In this document: piece after piece, positions 22,850-35,400 of the stretch
Position numbering within the stretch: the first letter of the stretch is position 1
Layout of the letters: each line of letters starts with the position of its first letter
Source: Pseudorasbora parva
Taxonomy: Eukaryota; Chordata; Actinopteri; Cypriniformes; Gobionidae
Assembly: GCF_024679245.1 (NCBI RefSeq)
Contig: NC_090177.1
Coordinates: 49,077,353 to 49,141,352, forward strand
DNA length: 64,000 nt
Direction: 5' to 3'
Translations under genes and position numbers: made by a program
The notes under the pieces: generated by a model
Seen by the model: the letters and a program-made list of their open reading frames with translations, nothing else
What the model was told of the DNA's origin: nothing
The model's database searches: none

Positions 22850-23092
22850 TCAATGTTTTAAGAGTTTAAAGATATCTTGTCTTAGTTTGGTGGGTGTGGC
22901 TTTCAGCCATTTGGCCTTTACATCAATACAAGTCTTGATCAATGCAAATTCCCATTGTGCACTCGTGTTTACATTTGAAAGAGTTTGTGCATTTGTTTCT
23001 GGGTATTTAAGGAAATGTTGCAAAGAGCTCAAGGCTTGACACTTTAAACCGGTCAGCCCGTAATGCTGGATGTCTCTCAAGATAGCCAGCAT
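22850..23092 (-). CDS. Unrecognised 80-codon open frame
   Basis: A compact reading frame ends in TGA near 22850. It reads like real protein (LSSLQHFLKYPETN, IDVKAKWLKATPTKLRQDIF), and the frame is open further upstream to about 23110. I do not recognise a family. A CAG-like acceptor is not obvious. It could be an exon of a decayed element or of a host gene. Confidence 0.25.
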   Translation of the reverse strand: MLAILRDIQHYGLTGLKCQALSSLQHFLKYPETNAQTLSNVNTSAQWEFALIKTCIDVKAKWLKATPTKLRQDIFKLLKH

Positions 23093-23109
23093 TATGTAAT
23101 TTTCAGAAG

Positions 23110-25690
23110 TCAGGTATACATTTCATTCTTTACTTCAGACTATTTGATGTTTTATATGGATTACCTTTGAATTGACTATGTAATTGGCTTTATACATTTA
23201 CCTGACTGTTAAATAAATTGTTACACTTTGATGGATTCTGACTTGCTCTGGAATTATTCAGGTTGGGTATAATTTCAACAAAGGGTTAAACGGAATAATT
23301 AAATGTGTACTTAAACTATTAAAAATGAATGACCAAATAACCAATTGGCATTCTAACCTAAATTCTAAATTATAATTAAATGGAGTCAGATAACGAGGAA
23401 TTGGAATATAATCCCCTTTTCCCCGCTGAAAAGACGAACGCGCAGCAAACTTCACCCGCCGATCGTTAAGCCTCCATTGGGACGATTTGGGCGGCCTTAC
23501 AGGGTTTACTGCGTTAACTGTCTAGCTATAAAATAAAATAAATATTATTTATTAATATCTTTATTCAGTAATGAGTTTAGTCAAACATTATTCTTCATGA
23601 TACATTTTGTTTGTGGCTTCTTTTGTTTGAGTCAAACTGCCCAACTAAAGGAAAACTGATCTCCATAATTGTGACCAACATTTTCAATAAAACAGCATCT
23701 AAAAATCTGTTAATTCTCAATAAGAGAGCTTCTACAGACATCTTTCAGGGTTGGATCCAAACTCTGCAGGAGATAGGCTCACTAGGACCGAACTGAGGAA
23801 AACAATGTTATAATTGTACCCTAAAGACCTTTAAAGGTACAGTTATATGTTTTGCTCCCTAAAGAACAAAACATATAACTGTACCCTCCACTGTACTTAT
23901 TTTCTGAGAGTATATAATGCATTATATACGGAAGCTTATTGCATTCACTTGAGAAAAAAAATCTTCTCTGTTTTTCTGAATTAACGAGTTAATTATCTCA
24001 GAATTATGAGAGAATTTTTTCATGAATAAAACGTTTTTGCTGTCTTTCTAAATTAATGGCTTAATTTTTCTTGAAAAAAATATTTTTTTCTGTTTTTCTG
24101 AATTAATGAGATCCCTAAAAATACTGCCAAGAGCTCTATTTTAGCTGGATTGCGTGGAAGAAAACATGTCCTGCCTTTCAAATTTAATCCGGTTTTATTT
24201 TACTTTGGGTTTGAAACATTGCTGCTGTCTTTAAGTAATATAAATGGTTTTTAGTGTGTCAACTTAGTTGAAGCTTAAATCTATGTTTAAACTAAATATT
24301 CACGGAAGCCGGCGATCAGGAGTAACATTACAGATAGAATAGCAGGCAGACTGAACTACTAAACTGCATCATGCTCTTGTTTTACATGATGTAGAAATGT
24401 GAATAGATTAACGTTAATTAATGTATGTTAGGTTAACACGAACAAAAACAGCGCGCTGCTGCATCCATAGTCCGTGTTGTGTATGTAAAATAAAATCAGT
24501 CATACTCAATCAGTGTGATTTCTTTTTTTTCCTTCAGTATTTATTTATTGATCCTTAATTTAGTTTCAAATAGCCTTTCTTGATGTTATACATAAAAGCA
24601 CTTGTTATTCACAATTAAGTAGTGGGATATTTTTTATCATTATTTACGTGAGGCAAAAGAAGAAGAAGAAACTGAAATTCACAGCATTCAACAACTTAAT
24701 ACAATAAAATAATTTCCCATTAGCTTTCTCCCACTTGTTCTGGCATCCTGGTGCACATAAGCTGTCCATCATGTTGAAATAGTAAGGTTTAAACAGTCTG
24801 GTTTTAAATTATGTAATAGATACCAATGCAACAGCCGCTCTAGCGCTCCCCTGACTGCCTGCTAAAATGGCGGCGCTTAGGCTGCGTGACGTCAGCCTCC
24901 GGAGCTCTATACCATTTCAGAAGGCGTTTCTCTATGTCAAGGAAGGATCCTCGGAAGCCAGAATTCCGAGGATGCCACGTCATCAACACTCGTCGAAGGA
25001 CTGTTCCAATGTCGAAGATCCTCGAATTTCAACCAAGGATTGAGTCCTTCGTTCGAAAAATATGCCATATACAGGAAAGGATGCATATGAGTAGCCTTTG
25101 CGCTCTCTAATCACCCACAATCCTATGCGCGCAGCTTTGCTATCTTCAAAAATACACTCGTCAAATGATTACATTCCCAACGTGTTTTCGCCTCGGTGAG
25201 TAATGTAGCCAATCACAGACATGTTTGTGGACTTCTACAACGGAATTGGCCAATCACAGGTGTTGAATTTGGAATCACTCACCGCTCGAGCGTTTGTCCA
25301 GGTGCTGAGTTCAGTTAAACGCGCAGCAATCCTCTGTAAGAGCAGATATTGTGAAAATAAGAGATTCATTGAATACCAACGTCACTGCGGAACTTTGTGA
25401 GATTGCGTTTATTGAATGAGTGACAGCTTTTAGTGAATATAAAGTATATTACCACCACTACACGCTTCAAAACACGGACCCATCCACATATACATGCGGG
25501 ATTCACTTGAAAAATGTGATGAATGACAGTTATAAACATTCTTGTCGAAATGAGGCTCCTAAAAATGTCAGGAAAACACGATTCCTGGCTGCATATCATT
25601 ATCCATGGATCACTGAATCTTTGGTAAGTTGTAAGGATCGTTTGCTCTACTCGTGTTTTCCTCCACTAACTCCAGTCACACAGCAGCTCT
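23110..25690 (+). other. Intergenic interval with a hairpin and short repeats
   Basis: 23837-23884 is a near-perfect hairpin (gtacagttatatgttttg / caaaacatataactgtac). 23940-24110 has three degenerate copies of 'tttttctgaattaa.ga' sequence. 24920-25010 repeats the motif 'aggatcctcgga' / 'ccgaggatgcc'. No gene recognised. Confidence 0.4.
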
Positions 25691-26502
25691 TCGCATAGAC
25701 AGTAAAAGAAATGGACACAGCGACCCCATTGACGTCAACGGCGAAAAAATGAAGTCAACCTAGGGGCACTCCCTTCCTGATGGCTGAGCGAACTGCGCAG
25801 GCTCAGACTGAGCTTGACGACGTAGATGTGACGTAAACAACCTGCCTGATAGTTGTAAGTCTTCTAGTAGTTGTGGAAAAGGAAATTTGAATCAGCCGAA
25901 TCGCCCATCACCCACTGTCTATGATCAACCATCATCGAATCTTGCAGAGACGGAAAGCGCGAGAAGGAGCAACTTTTTGTAAGTATTCTTTCTGATTAAT
26001 TATTTTGCATAGTATTTATTAAAAAAAATTATTTAAAATAAGTATTTAGTAAATAAGTATTTTAATAAGTATTTATTTAAAAATGTAACGCCTGTACGAC
26101 ATATATTAAGTTAATCCAATATTAAGAAGTCATGTAAAATTATATTCAAGAAACTTGTGATATTAATTCATACCCAATAACTGTTAAGTATGGTTAATTG
26201 ATGCACATGATGTTGTATAACGTTAATGGTCGCCGAAAATAACCAAAAATGGCGTTAACTGTTATCGACATCGCAAGAGAAATGGAGTCATATGTGATAT
26301 TAAAAAAATCAATCGTATAAAAAAGTTTAGTGAATCACTTTGGACAAAAACGTCTGCTTTGGCATGTTAAATAACATATAGATAATGAATGGACAATAAT
26401 GAACGTCATTAATAACATCTAATTTTGCCCCTTTTTTGTTTTATTGTTGCACTGTCCACTCATAGACAGTAAAAGAAACGTGTCCACGAACGAACTACGA
26501 CC
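25691..26502 (+). other. Probable 5' region of the SGNH gene, bounded by direct repeats
   Basis: 'catagacagtaaaagaaa' occurs at about 25695 and again at 26461, just before the first exon; a variant is at 37046. The interval includes CRE-like TGACGTCA sequences near 25730. Promoter function is inference. Confidence 0.3.
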
Positions 26503-27589
26503 ATGGCTAACAACAAAGGTAAGCCATACTTAGGTTCATAGGTTCACAATAAGGTTCATTAGTTAACTACATTAGTTAACATGAACTAATAATGAGCTGC
26601 ACTAATAAAGCATTTATTTATCTTTATTATATTTTCAACATTTACTAATGTTAGTAAATGTTGAAAATATAATAAAGATAAATAAATGCATTGCATTGTT
26701 AAAATCGAGTTAACATTAGTTAATGCACAAAACATGAACAAACCATGAACAGTTAGATTTTTATTAACTAATGTTAACAAAGATAAACAAATACAGGAAT
26801 AAATGAACTGCTCATGGTAAGTTCATGATAGTTAATACACTAATACAACCTAAAATCAAATATGGAAAGTAACACATTGACCATGAGAGAATAAAATGAT
26901 AAATGAACCTTGTGTTAATACCTATATTGTCATATTATTTAAATGAACAGATAAGAGCAATTCATTTGTTTTGTGTTTGTATATCTGCATAGACTTTTTT
27001 TCTGATAGAAAGTTAAAATGTGTACTGACTGATAAAACAATGTTTTGATTGTGATTGCTGTATGCTATTAACAGGGCCAGTGATTTGGATAATGGGCAGC
27101 AGTTACATTCGTCGTGGGGAAGAGAGGGCCAGAGAGACCATAGGGGCCGATCTTAGCCTAGCGGCCAAGGTTCACTGGTTTGGCTATGGTGGACTGCGAT
27201 GGCGCCTTCCCTTCTTCTACTGGTCCCTTAGCGGAAGAGCAGCCCCGGATGTCCTGCTGATTCACTGTGGCGGCAACGACATGGGATTCAGGAAGAGCAT
27301 CGATCTCGTCGCAGCAATGAAGCAGGATCTGCAACATCTCCGTCGGCGTTTCCCTCAGATGATCATTGTATTTTCTGACATCACCCAGAGACGTCGGTGG
27401 AGATCGGGCCCTCCGGGAAAAATTGATAAGGCCCGTAAATTTGTGAACAGTGTCATGGCTACCTTTGTCTTGGGAATGCAGGGGGGTATCGGGCATCACC
27501 CTCAAATTGTTTTTAACAAGCCTCAACTGTTTCTCAGGGACAATGTTCATTTATCTACTATGGGTAATGATATTTTTTTAATAATTTAG
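26503..27589 (+). CDS. Two-exon SGNH/GDSL-type hydrolase-like gene
   Basis: Exon 1 is only 16 coding bases (26503-26518, ATG...AAA G) followed by GTAAGC. Exon 2 starts at 27075 after TTAACAG, and the frame joins as MANNKGPVIWIMGSSYIRRG. SGNH blocks are visible: Ser block GSSY, Asn block HCGGND, and the Asp-His block RDNVHLS near the C-terminus. Between them lies a helical region with MKQDLQHLRRRFPQM. The family includes esterases and phospholipases; similar SGNH domains occur in some retrotransposon proteins (e.g. CR1, and reportedly Ngaro). The final codons look shifted by loss of one A near 27580, so the tail ends early at TAG. The intron contains a palindromic MITE. Whether it is host or element-encoded is unresolved. 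Confidence 0.75.
26540..26800. repeat. Palindromic MITE in the SGNH-gene intron
   Basis: The core is a perfect inverted repeat with 38-bp arms (26610-26647 and 26652-26689) and a 4-base loop. Flanking copies of TTAACTAATGTTAAC-like sequence extend the symmetry to about 26540-26800. It has no coding capacity. Confidence 0.75.
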
Positions 27590-28219
27590 CTGAAGGTTTG
27601 AGAGTCTTAATCTAGTAGGGGTGATGCTGGATTATACCTCTCAACATGTTTTAAAAATGAAATGGTTGAAGATTGTTGAATTATTTTGGAGTTGTGTATG
27701 TGCCTTTTGTCTTTAGTTTAAATATATATGATCACAATGGTAGACATAACACTGTTCAATGGTCACTGCTCTTGATAGGTGGCTATAAACATGTTGGCTA
27801 GAAAAGCATATAATACAGTTAACTAGGTGTTGTCTAACTTAAACTGGCTTAACAGCCAAGTGACTAAGTATAACTAAACTTTGTATGTGTGCTGCTCTTC
27901 ACTGTCCTCAATTTGAGTTTGATTTATTTTATACTTAGCAGTGTTCAGTACTGGAAACAGATGGAAACAGGAACCACCGGCATGTCTGAAAAAGAGAAAG
28001 GATGACCAGCATCTTGTCTTTAACTCTCAACATCTACCCTGGCTTAGTTAGAAGCCCACTCACCACGTCAAGGTGCAGGCTCAGAGTGGGTAGACAGGAC
28101 AAGACAAACGAAAATAATCACAAAAAAGAACAGTTTAACCCTAAAACTTCATGTAACCTGTTGCTAGCATTTGATTAACAGTGAACAAAAATATGTTACT
28201 GACAAGTTCTCTTCTTTTG
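27590..28219 (+). other. 3' flank of SGNH gene, possible extra exon
   Basis: 27943-28051 is open after a TACTTAG acceptor-like site and reads VFSTGNRWKQEPPACLKKRK to TAG. It could be a terminal exon of the SGNH gene or chance. The remainder is AT-rich with nothing recognised. Confidence 0.25.
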
Positions 28220-28302
28220 CATCCCATACGGAAATGTAATATATGTCTATATATGAAATATCAATATATGTGATATATAAAGTAAAAACATATATGAAAC
28301 AT

Positions 28303-28562
28303 ATTAGAAATTGGAACAATTCCATATATTATATATGTTAATGTATGTATAATATATATTTTGGCATATAGGTCTCATATATGAAATATCTTAATATGCT
28401 CATATAGAGTAAAAACATAAATGCACAGCATTAGAAATTGGAACAATTCCATATATTATATATGTTAATGTATGTATAATACATATTTTGGCATATAGGT
28501 CTCATATATGAAATATCTTAATATGCTCATATAGAGTAAAAACATAAATGCACATATATGCA
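28303..28562. repeat. Two tandem units of about 126 bp
   Basis: 'attagaaattggaacaattc...cataaatgcacag' occurs twice in direct succession with few differences, inside the left subterminal part of the 28220-32172 element. Confidence 0.75.
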
Positions 28563-29479
28563 CAGCATCAGAAATTCCATATATTGACATATATCTTTAG
28601 TCCACATATTATATATGTTTTAATTATATATGTGACAAATCATTATCACTGTCAAATGTTGTGAGTCTTAAAATCTATACTATGTATAAAACAAATGACA
28701 TTTAAAATATAATATTTTTGATAATGTTACTTATTGTCAGGTGAGGCAAGAGGACTCAAGGGTGCAGAGGTTAATGGGCTTTTTATTAGACTTCAAAAAT
28801 GAACAATCGAAACAAACAAACAAACCCCTTCATGCTTGTAACTGGCTCGCCTTAGTTTTTATACAATAAGAAATCCTCAAAAAAACGGAAATTCACTTTT
28901 GCCAATAGTTTGTGTTCAAACTAACTGTAAGATTCTCAATGAGGTTGTATCTATTATCTATTTAACCACTGAATGAGATAACATAGTAACAATTTGCACA
29001 TGGATGGAAATCCGTGAATATCAAAGCTCAACACTATAAGTAAACAAATAAACAGTAAATCAATTCCAAACCAAAAATACTAGTGATACACAAACAAAAA
29101 CAGCACCAAACAATTCAAAATGGCATAGAGGGAAAAGGATATACAGTTTGCAATGCAAGTCTCTTGAGTGTTGTAGAAGTACCAGTCCCAGCAGGCAATG
29201 AAGATATACAATCCTAAATCCTAGATTAGGCACTGGCACAATCCAACACAGGTCAGAAGTAGTGCACTCAAGCCCCATAACAGAGTCCTCTGCAAACTTC
29301 CAACCACTATGAATTAACATTTTTATGGGTACATATTTGTACAATCATTTGAACAAGATTGTAAAGCATTAGAATGTACAATTCACTTAACTCTCAAACA
29401 CAATCCCTGCGTCCCAATTCGCATACTATCCATCCTAAATAGTACTCGAAAATAGAATTAGTATGTCCCAAATCATAGT

Positions 29480-30753
29480 GGCCCTCATTTATCAAAAGTG
29501 CGTACACCAAATTTCCAGCGTACACCTTGCGTACACCCAAACCCACGGTGACTTTGAGATTTATCAATATGGACGTTGGCGTACGGCACGCTCAAATCCT
29601 ACGCCAGCTCAGGAGGTGGTGTACGCACGTTTTGAGTTAGAGCGAAAATGCGCAGAAAAGCAATTCCTAACACCACAAAACGCACTGACAAGATATGCTA
29701 TATGACCCACTGTTAAAAACCACAACAACAACATTTAGTGTTTATTTTTGTGTAACATGAACGTCAATGTTTAATTTGTGTGACTTTACCAAAGCGTTTG
29801 ATCTGTAGGCATATGTATTCCTCCAGTCGCGAGCCTGTGCGCTTTATCTGACGTTTCAGGCCCGCCTGGCTCAGCAGCTGCGCACGGACTGGGACTAAAA
29901 TAATTCAGACTGACAAAATAATAAAAATGGCCTTCTTCTTTTAAATAATAATAAAATCAATAAAAACAACATTCTTCTTCTAAATAACAAGCGTCATTAA
30001 GAATAATAATCATAATAATAAGAAGAAGAATCTTACAAATCGTCATGTAATTATTAATGTGAATGAATCTTACTCCACATCACATCATCATCACTATTGT
30101 ACACCCCAATACATGTGCCGTGATACGAAATTAAATGCTAATTGTTTCAAAACGTGCTGTAAAATAATGCAGTGATGGTAATTTATCATCCAAACAGCTA
30201 TTTAAAACTGCTGGAGTGCGCTTCTCAACCCCCACACTAACAGTAGCTACTCGTAATTTGGGTCCATATTTTGTTTTTGTGAGCGCCTTTAATCCCACTC
30301 TTTAAACTCCCAAATAAAACAATTTCGGGGTTTTTTTTCAACTTCCCTGGTGATGGTCTCGATGGGCGCGTCTCAATCATAGTTCAGTAGTCAGAGCACT
30401 GATCAGGGAGTCAGCCCATTGACTTATGTCCTAATCAGTGCCCTGACTAGTGGACTAGTGAGATGATTGAGCACGCCCGATCTCCACGTCGGAGAAGTTT
30501 CGTTTCTTTGCCGTCTTCTGTTTGTCCATGGCGTAAAATGAGGGCGTGCGGGAGGCGGAGACTTGAATATATAGGGGCGTGTTATTCTAATGACGATCGT
30601 TTTCAGCCGCCGCATTTATCAAGGGCAAGTATTGCGTACACCTGGATTGCAGAGGTGCGCACAGTTTCATAAATCAGGCGGTGAGAGGAGTGTAAGCATA
30701 ATCTTACGCCAACATATACACCCGTTTCTACGCAAGATTGATAAATGAGGGCC
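29480..30753. mobile_element. Harbinger-like MITE with GGCCCTCATTTATCAA ends and AGT duplication
   Basis: GGCCCTCATTTATC (29480) is mirrored as GATAAATGAGGGCC (to 30753). AGT flanks both sides (29477-29479 and 30754-30756). The 3-bp duplication suggests PIF/Harbinger. It holds the 115-bp element at 30364. Confidence 0.75.
30364..30478. mobile_element. 115-bp MITE, innermost of the nest
   Basis: GGGCGCGTCTCAATCAT is mirrored by ATGATTGAGCACGCCC. GAT lies on both sides (30361-30363 and 30479-30481). Internal symmetry is imperfect but covers most of the element. Confidence 0.7.
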
Positions 30754-32172
30754 AGTGTGTTGAAAAGAGTATTCCAAAGATTCCCGGATGCTTTACTATT
30801 TCCGGTCCGAATTCACAGTATGGATCGATGGGCACTCTAACGGCTGATATTGCCCACAACCCATTGCGAGTTGGACGAGGATTCGATTAGAACTACAAAC
30901 GTGGATAAAAAGCGTTAAAAAACTACAAACATGGCGGATGTGCGAGTTCGACGGTTAAGTAGAGAAGTTTAGATAAAGGGGTTTGAGTGACCAACTATCA
31001 ATATTTAACCTGACAAAAATATATTTATTCAGTGTTGTCACATTATATTTCACCCGCAGCAGCATTGTGAACTTTTGAAATGACACGTTTGGCCATTAAC
31101 TTTTAAATGCATCATTATATTTAAACTGTAAATATATGAGGAGAGTCTCTGCATTAAAGACCCACACATGGCAGATCAACGAGCGGCTACATTTCTCTCC
31201 GATACGGCAGGAGATTAAACTGAATGTGAAGGATTTGAACTGTGACGAATCTGACGATGATTGACAGGGCAGTTAAACGCTGACGGGATGCACGTAACTA
31301 AGCGACAGAGTCCGTTAAAGATGGCGAAGTAGTCCCGAAGCTTGCATACTTTTCTGCTACACACTCAAAAGTATATACTTTTTCTTCACAAAAAGAGTAC
31401 ATACTTTTAGGACGTAGTATAAGTAGGCGAATTGGGACGCAGCAAATGTGATTCCAGGCATTTTCACCCATGCTCCACTGCCATGCCTCTCCTCTATGCT
31501 ACTCGTAACCTTAAAACCACTTCCTCCATTTGTTGCCCTCTAGAGGACAGGATGAAAAATGTCACCCATGTACCAGAGTAACCGTTACATGCTACACAGA
31601 ACAAAACATGAAAGTACACGCCATGGCTAATGATGAGCTCAAGCCGCATGCTAAGCAAACAAGCCTAAACACATGGACAAAAGAGTGTATACTGCCCAAG
31701 CAAAACTAGATGCTCACACGAGACCAAGCGAACGCTCAAACTGTACACTCACAACGGGGAGAAAAACACACATGGAGCTTTTAATGTCTGAAGCCTGAAC
31801 CAAAACCAAATTATGAAATGCCAGGATTAAAACACCACTATATAAATCCATATAAAATCCTATACAAGCATACTGAATGTTTGCATATATTATGTTTAAA
31901 TAAACTTACATATATAAATTCAACATGTATTGTTTACATATATGGCATTAACATACAGTACCATATAAAAGTCATCATATAAATAATTGTAATATATGTA
32001 TATATAATAATCCTTCTATGGGTATTTCATATATGGTATAAACCTATATCTTCATATATCGTGATAATGTATATATGCACTAATAATGTATTGCCTTATA
32101 TGAAACATATATGACATCACTACTCGGATATAGGGACATATATGTACATATATTACATTTCCGTATGGGATG

Positions 32173-32455
32173 TAAAGGGAGGTTTTTCACAGCAAGTGAG
32201 AAGCATGGTAGCAGAACATGTAAACTGAGATTTATTCAGCCAATTCTAAAACCCCATTGATGTGGGCTCTTATGCTTATCCTTAAGCAAGTGTGAGCGAT
32301 AAATGAACAAAGCTGAAGACAGGTTCTCACAGTAAATGCCTTTGCCCCATTGATGCGGGCTCTAAGCACAGAAGGTGTGAGCGATACACAGAAAGTGCTG
32401 TAAACATTATATAATGTATAATTACATTATAAAGATGTGCACTAAAATCACCACA
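32173..32455 (-). other. 3' flank of the P-like gene
   Basis: Contains two similar segments of about 80 bp ('ccattgatg.gggctct...tgtgagcgata') at 32252-32312 and 32346-32384. No gene. Confidence 0.35.
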
Positions 32456-35400
32456 CTATTGGTGATGGAAAAGTATAAATTTGTTCATCCTCCTTCTCAC
32501 AAGAGCCCCTGTTACTTTCTCAGTTTCTCGCCTTGCCAAATGATGAAGGCGTATCTTGCAGTACATGGAGGCTGCCATCTTAACCAAGGTGTGAACATGA
32601 TTGTCCTCAACACTGGTTTCAAACATGTGGCTGTGCAACTCTGAAAAAAAATTCTTGTCAGCACTGTCACTCAGAACCTGAATTATAATGGCAGCTGTCA
32701 CTCCTTTTCCCTGAGGTAGCTTTCCGCCACTGGTGTTTAGAAGTCTTTGAAAGCACCTTTCAGAGGCTTTACACACCTCCACAGTGCCTGTTGATGGATT
32801 CTGTAAGCCTCCCCTGTTCTTCAGGGTAATGAAAGCATGCATGCTGGAATCAGAACTCAGTGCAAGAGAATAGGGCATGCACATGATTTTCTCCTTCATC
32901 TTTTTCACCACAAATCCAGCAATGTAATGGATAGCAGCGTCTTTGAACTCGGAAATTGAATCGACAAATGGCATGACGCTGTGGTCAGAATCCAGAGGGA
33001 GTGCTGGTGTGACATCAAACTGACGAGGAGCTGGACCAGCTGTCACTGCCAACATGTTGGTTCCATCTCTAATGAGACAGTTCCCTGTTCCATTTTTCAC
33101 TTGATGTCTCACTAGGAGGCGTTTGTACGCAGCTTTGAACTGTCGGGCAGTTGGGTTGTTGTTGTTGTTGTAGCCTCTGCGTGCCCTAACTGCAGAAAAG
33201 AACAGCTCAAGATGATCCTGACTGAGTTTGTAAGTGAGGAGATACTTACAAGGTGCATCCTGTGCTTCAACCAGCTCTTTAAAAATGTTGGAAACACTTC
33301 TGGAGCTGGCAACAAATCAGATGGGACCAGTTTTTCTAGGACCTGCATATCGATGTCTCCCAGAGCTATCTCTGAGCTGCAGAAGGAAATTTTCAGCTCT
33401 CTCCAACAGACTCAGCAAGTGAAGTTTATTACAACTTCTCAAAGGAGCTTTGGAACCTTTTGCCAGAGGGTTCCTGCTGTTGAGTACATCAAAAGCTAAA
33501 TCCATTGTTCTCAGAAATTCAACGGTTTCCTCAGAACCATGAAACTGAGGCAAGTGAAGCTCCTTGTTGCAGAATTCAAGGGCATCTGCAACACTGCTGC
33601 TGAAAATTTGAGCAGCAAGGTTTACCTTCATCTTCTGATTTCTCCACAGAATGTGTGCCATCTTCAGCTTATTACCCAGTCTCAAGCCCTCAGTCTCCTG
33701 AAGTTTGTTGAGGTCTTCTAGGTATTGCCACCTAATCTTTTTGCCACTGCCTGTCTGGAAAACACGTCCATCAGCAAAAGCGTTCCTCAAGAGTTTTATC
33801 ATGTGACACACGTCAAAAATAACATGAACAGCCTGCATTGGATTTGCAGGTTGAGGAAAATATGGCCTCATGTTTCCAACTGTGATATTGGCTCCAAGAG
33901 CCTGCATCTTGGTGAAGTGACATGACGGTCCATCACATGTCAGGGAAACAACACGCACTCCAATGTCATGCAGTTTGTAAAGACACTGTGTGACAATATT
34001 TGCTCTCTCTAGCCCGCTTAACCCGTCAAGGAGAAAGTAAGCCACAGGGATTTTCCAAGATCCATTAACAGCTACAACCATAAGGACCAATGCATCCTTG
34101 GCTACTGGCAAAGAGTCATTAACTTTGCCACATCCTACATCAACATACCCATGGAATTTCCCTTCAGTATATTCAACATGCTTTCTGATGGCCATCTCAT
34201 CCATCATAAGGGCACAAACAGTCTCCTTACCATCTTTCCTTCCTTCCTCCACATGGGATTGGAGGGCAGCGAATGATGCCTCTGTAAAGCCTGGCTCTGC
34301 AGGAATGCTGCTGTACCAAGACCTGATTGTTTGAGGATGAGGCAGAACACAATCAAAGCTATCACGAACAAACTGATAAACTTTTGCAGAGTAGAAATGA
34401 AGAGTCATGGCAAAAGATCTCAAACTATCAGAGATTCTATGAGATTTAGTCTTGCACTTGGCCTTTGTAAGAATTTCTTTAGCAACACCGCTAAAGGAAG
34501 CCTCCAGAATATCAGCACAGCTGGTGGAAAAACCAGCAGTTCTCTTTCAGATCAGCAACAACTGGAGAGAGAGACTTCACTTTCTGTTTCAATCTGTTGA
34601 TTCTCTGCCTTTGAAGCTTCAGTTTTTTACTGCAAGAACGCAAGCTACTTTGAAAAAATGACACCTTCCTCTTTAGAGGACTGTGGGAGTTTTTCAGTGT
34701 GTATGCACCATGATCTGCAGAATGCTCATGGCTGCAGCTGGCTACGCTCACCTCGACTGCCTGTGGTTCACTCTGAGTGCAACTGACGTAATCATGGTCA
34801 TGACTGAAGTTCCTGCATTTAGTAGCTAGTGTGTCAGAGTCAGAACAGACTTACTGACTCTGGTGTGCCTCACCTTGACCTTCACCTGGCAATGGGGGTA
34901 GAAGATGGTTGGCACCACATCTGGTTTAAGCCTGTTTCGTCCCTGGTCAGGGAAGAAAGAGTCCTGTGTGAAGTGAAGGGAGCAGAGGCGAGAATGCTGG
35001 TTTGGTGTCCAGCTCTTTCTCTTGACATTGTGTATCCACTGCTGCAACCTGTCTTTATCATTGAAGGGGAACCTGACAAGAAAAAAAGCATATCACATTG
35101 TTCAAGAAAATGAATTAAATGGAAATTAATGTCATTTCCATTTAATGATTGTCATGTCATTCATTTCATCAAATTAATTTAATGGAAATTAAACTAAAAG
35201 GATAAGGAGTGATGATTTTTTTCTTAAAGAATCTGCATCCCATGTTACCCTAAAAATTATTTTACTACCCCCACCCCTGTTGAGAATCAATTGCATTGAC
35301 AATGCACAAGCTGATTGGTAGGGAGCATTCAACTGGGCTATTATAACACACACACACAAATGCACATACATATATGTACACGCAAATGCACATGTGCACA

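Larger units (their letters stand above)
29407..31442. mobile_element. MITE-like element with CTGCGTCCCAATTCGC ends
   Basis: CTGCGTCCCAATTCGC (29407) is mirrored at 31442, with further loose symmetry inward ('atactatcc' / 'gtagtat'). It sits inside the 28220-32172 element and itself contains the 29480-30753 element. No coding sequence of its own. Confidence 0.7.
28220..32172. mobile_element. Large TIR element (about 3.95 kb) with no transposase, carrying nested insertions
   Basis: CATCCCATACGGAAATGTAA at 28220 continues for about 27 bases and is mirrored at 32172. Both subterminal regions are rich in ATATATG motifs. Non-coding filler follows at 28563-29406 and 31443-31850. The centre is occupied by the nested elements at 29407-31442. 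No target duplication is clear. The superfamily is not determined. Confidence 0.65.

Noticed and set aside
27158..27550. 130-codon minus-strand frame opposite the SGNH gene
   Set aside because: Antisense shadow; the plus strand has the catalytic motifs and splice sites.
28303..28562. CRISPR-like array
   Set aside because: Only two long tandem units without spacers, in a eukaryotic AT-rich repeat.
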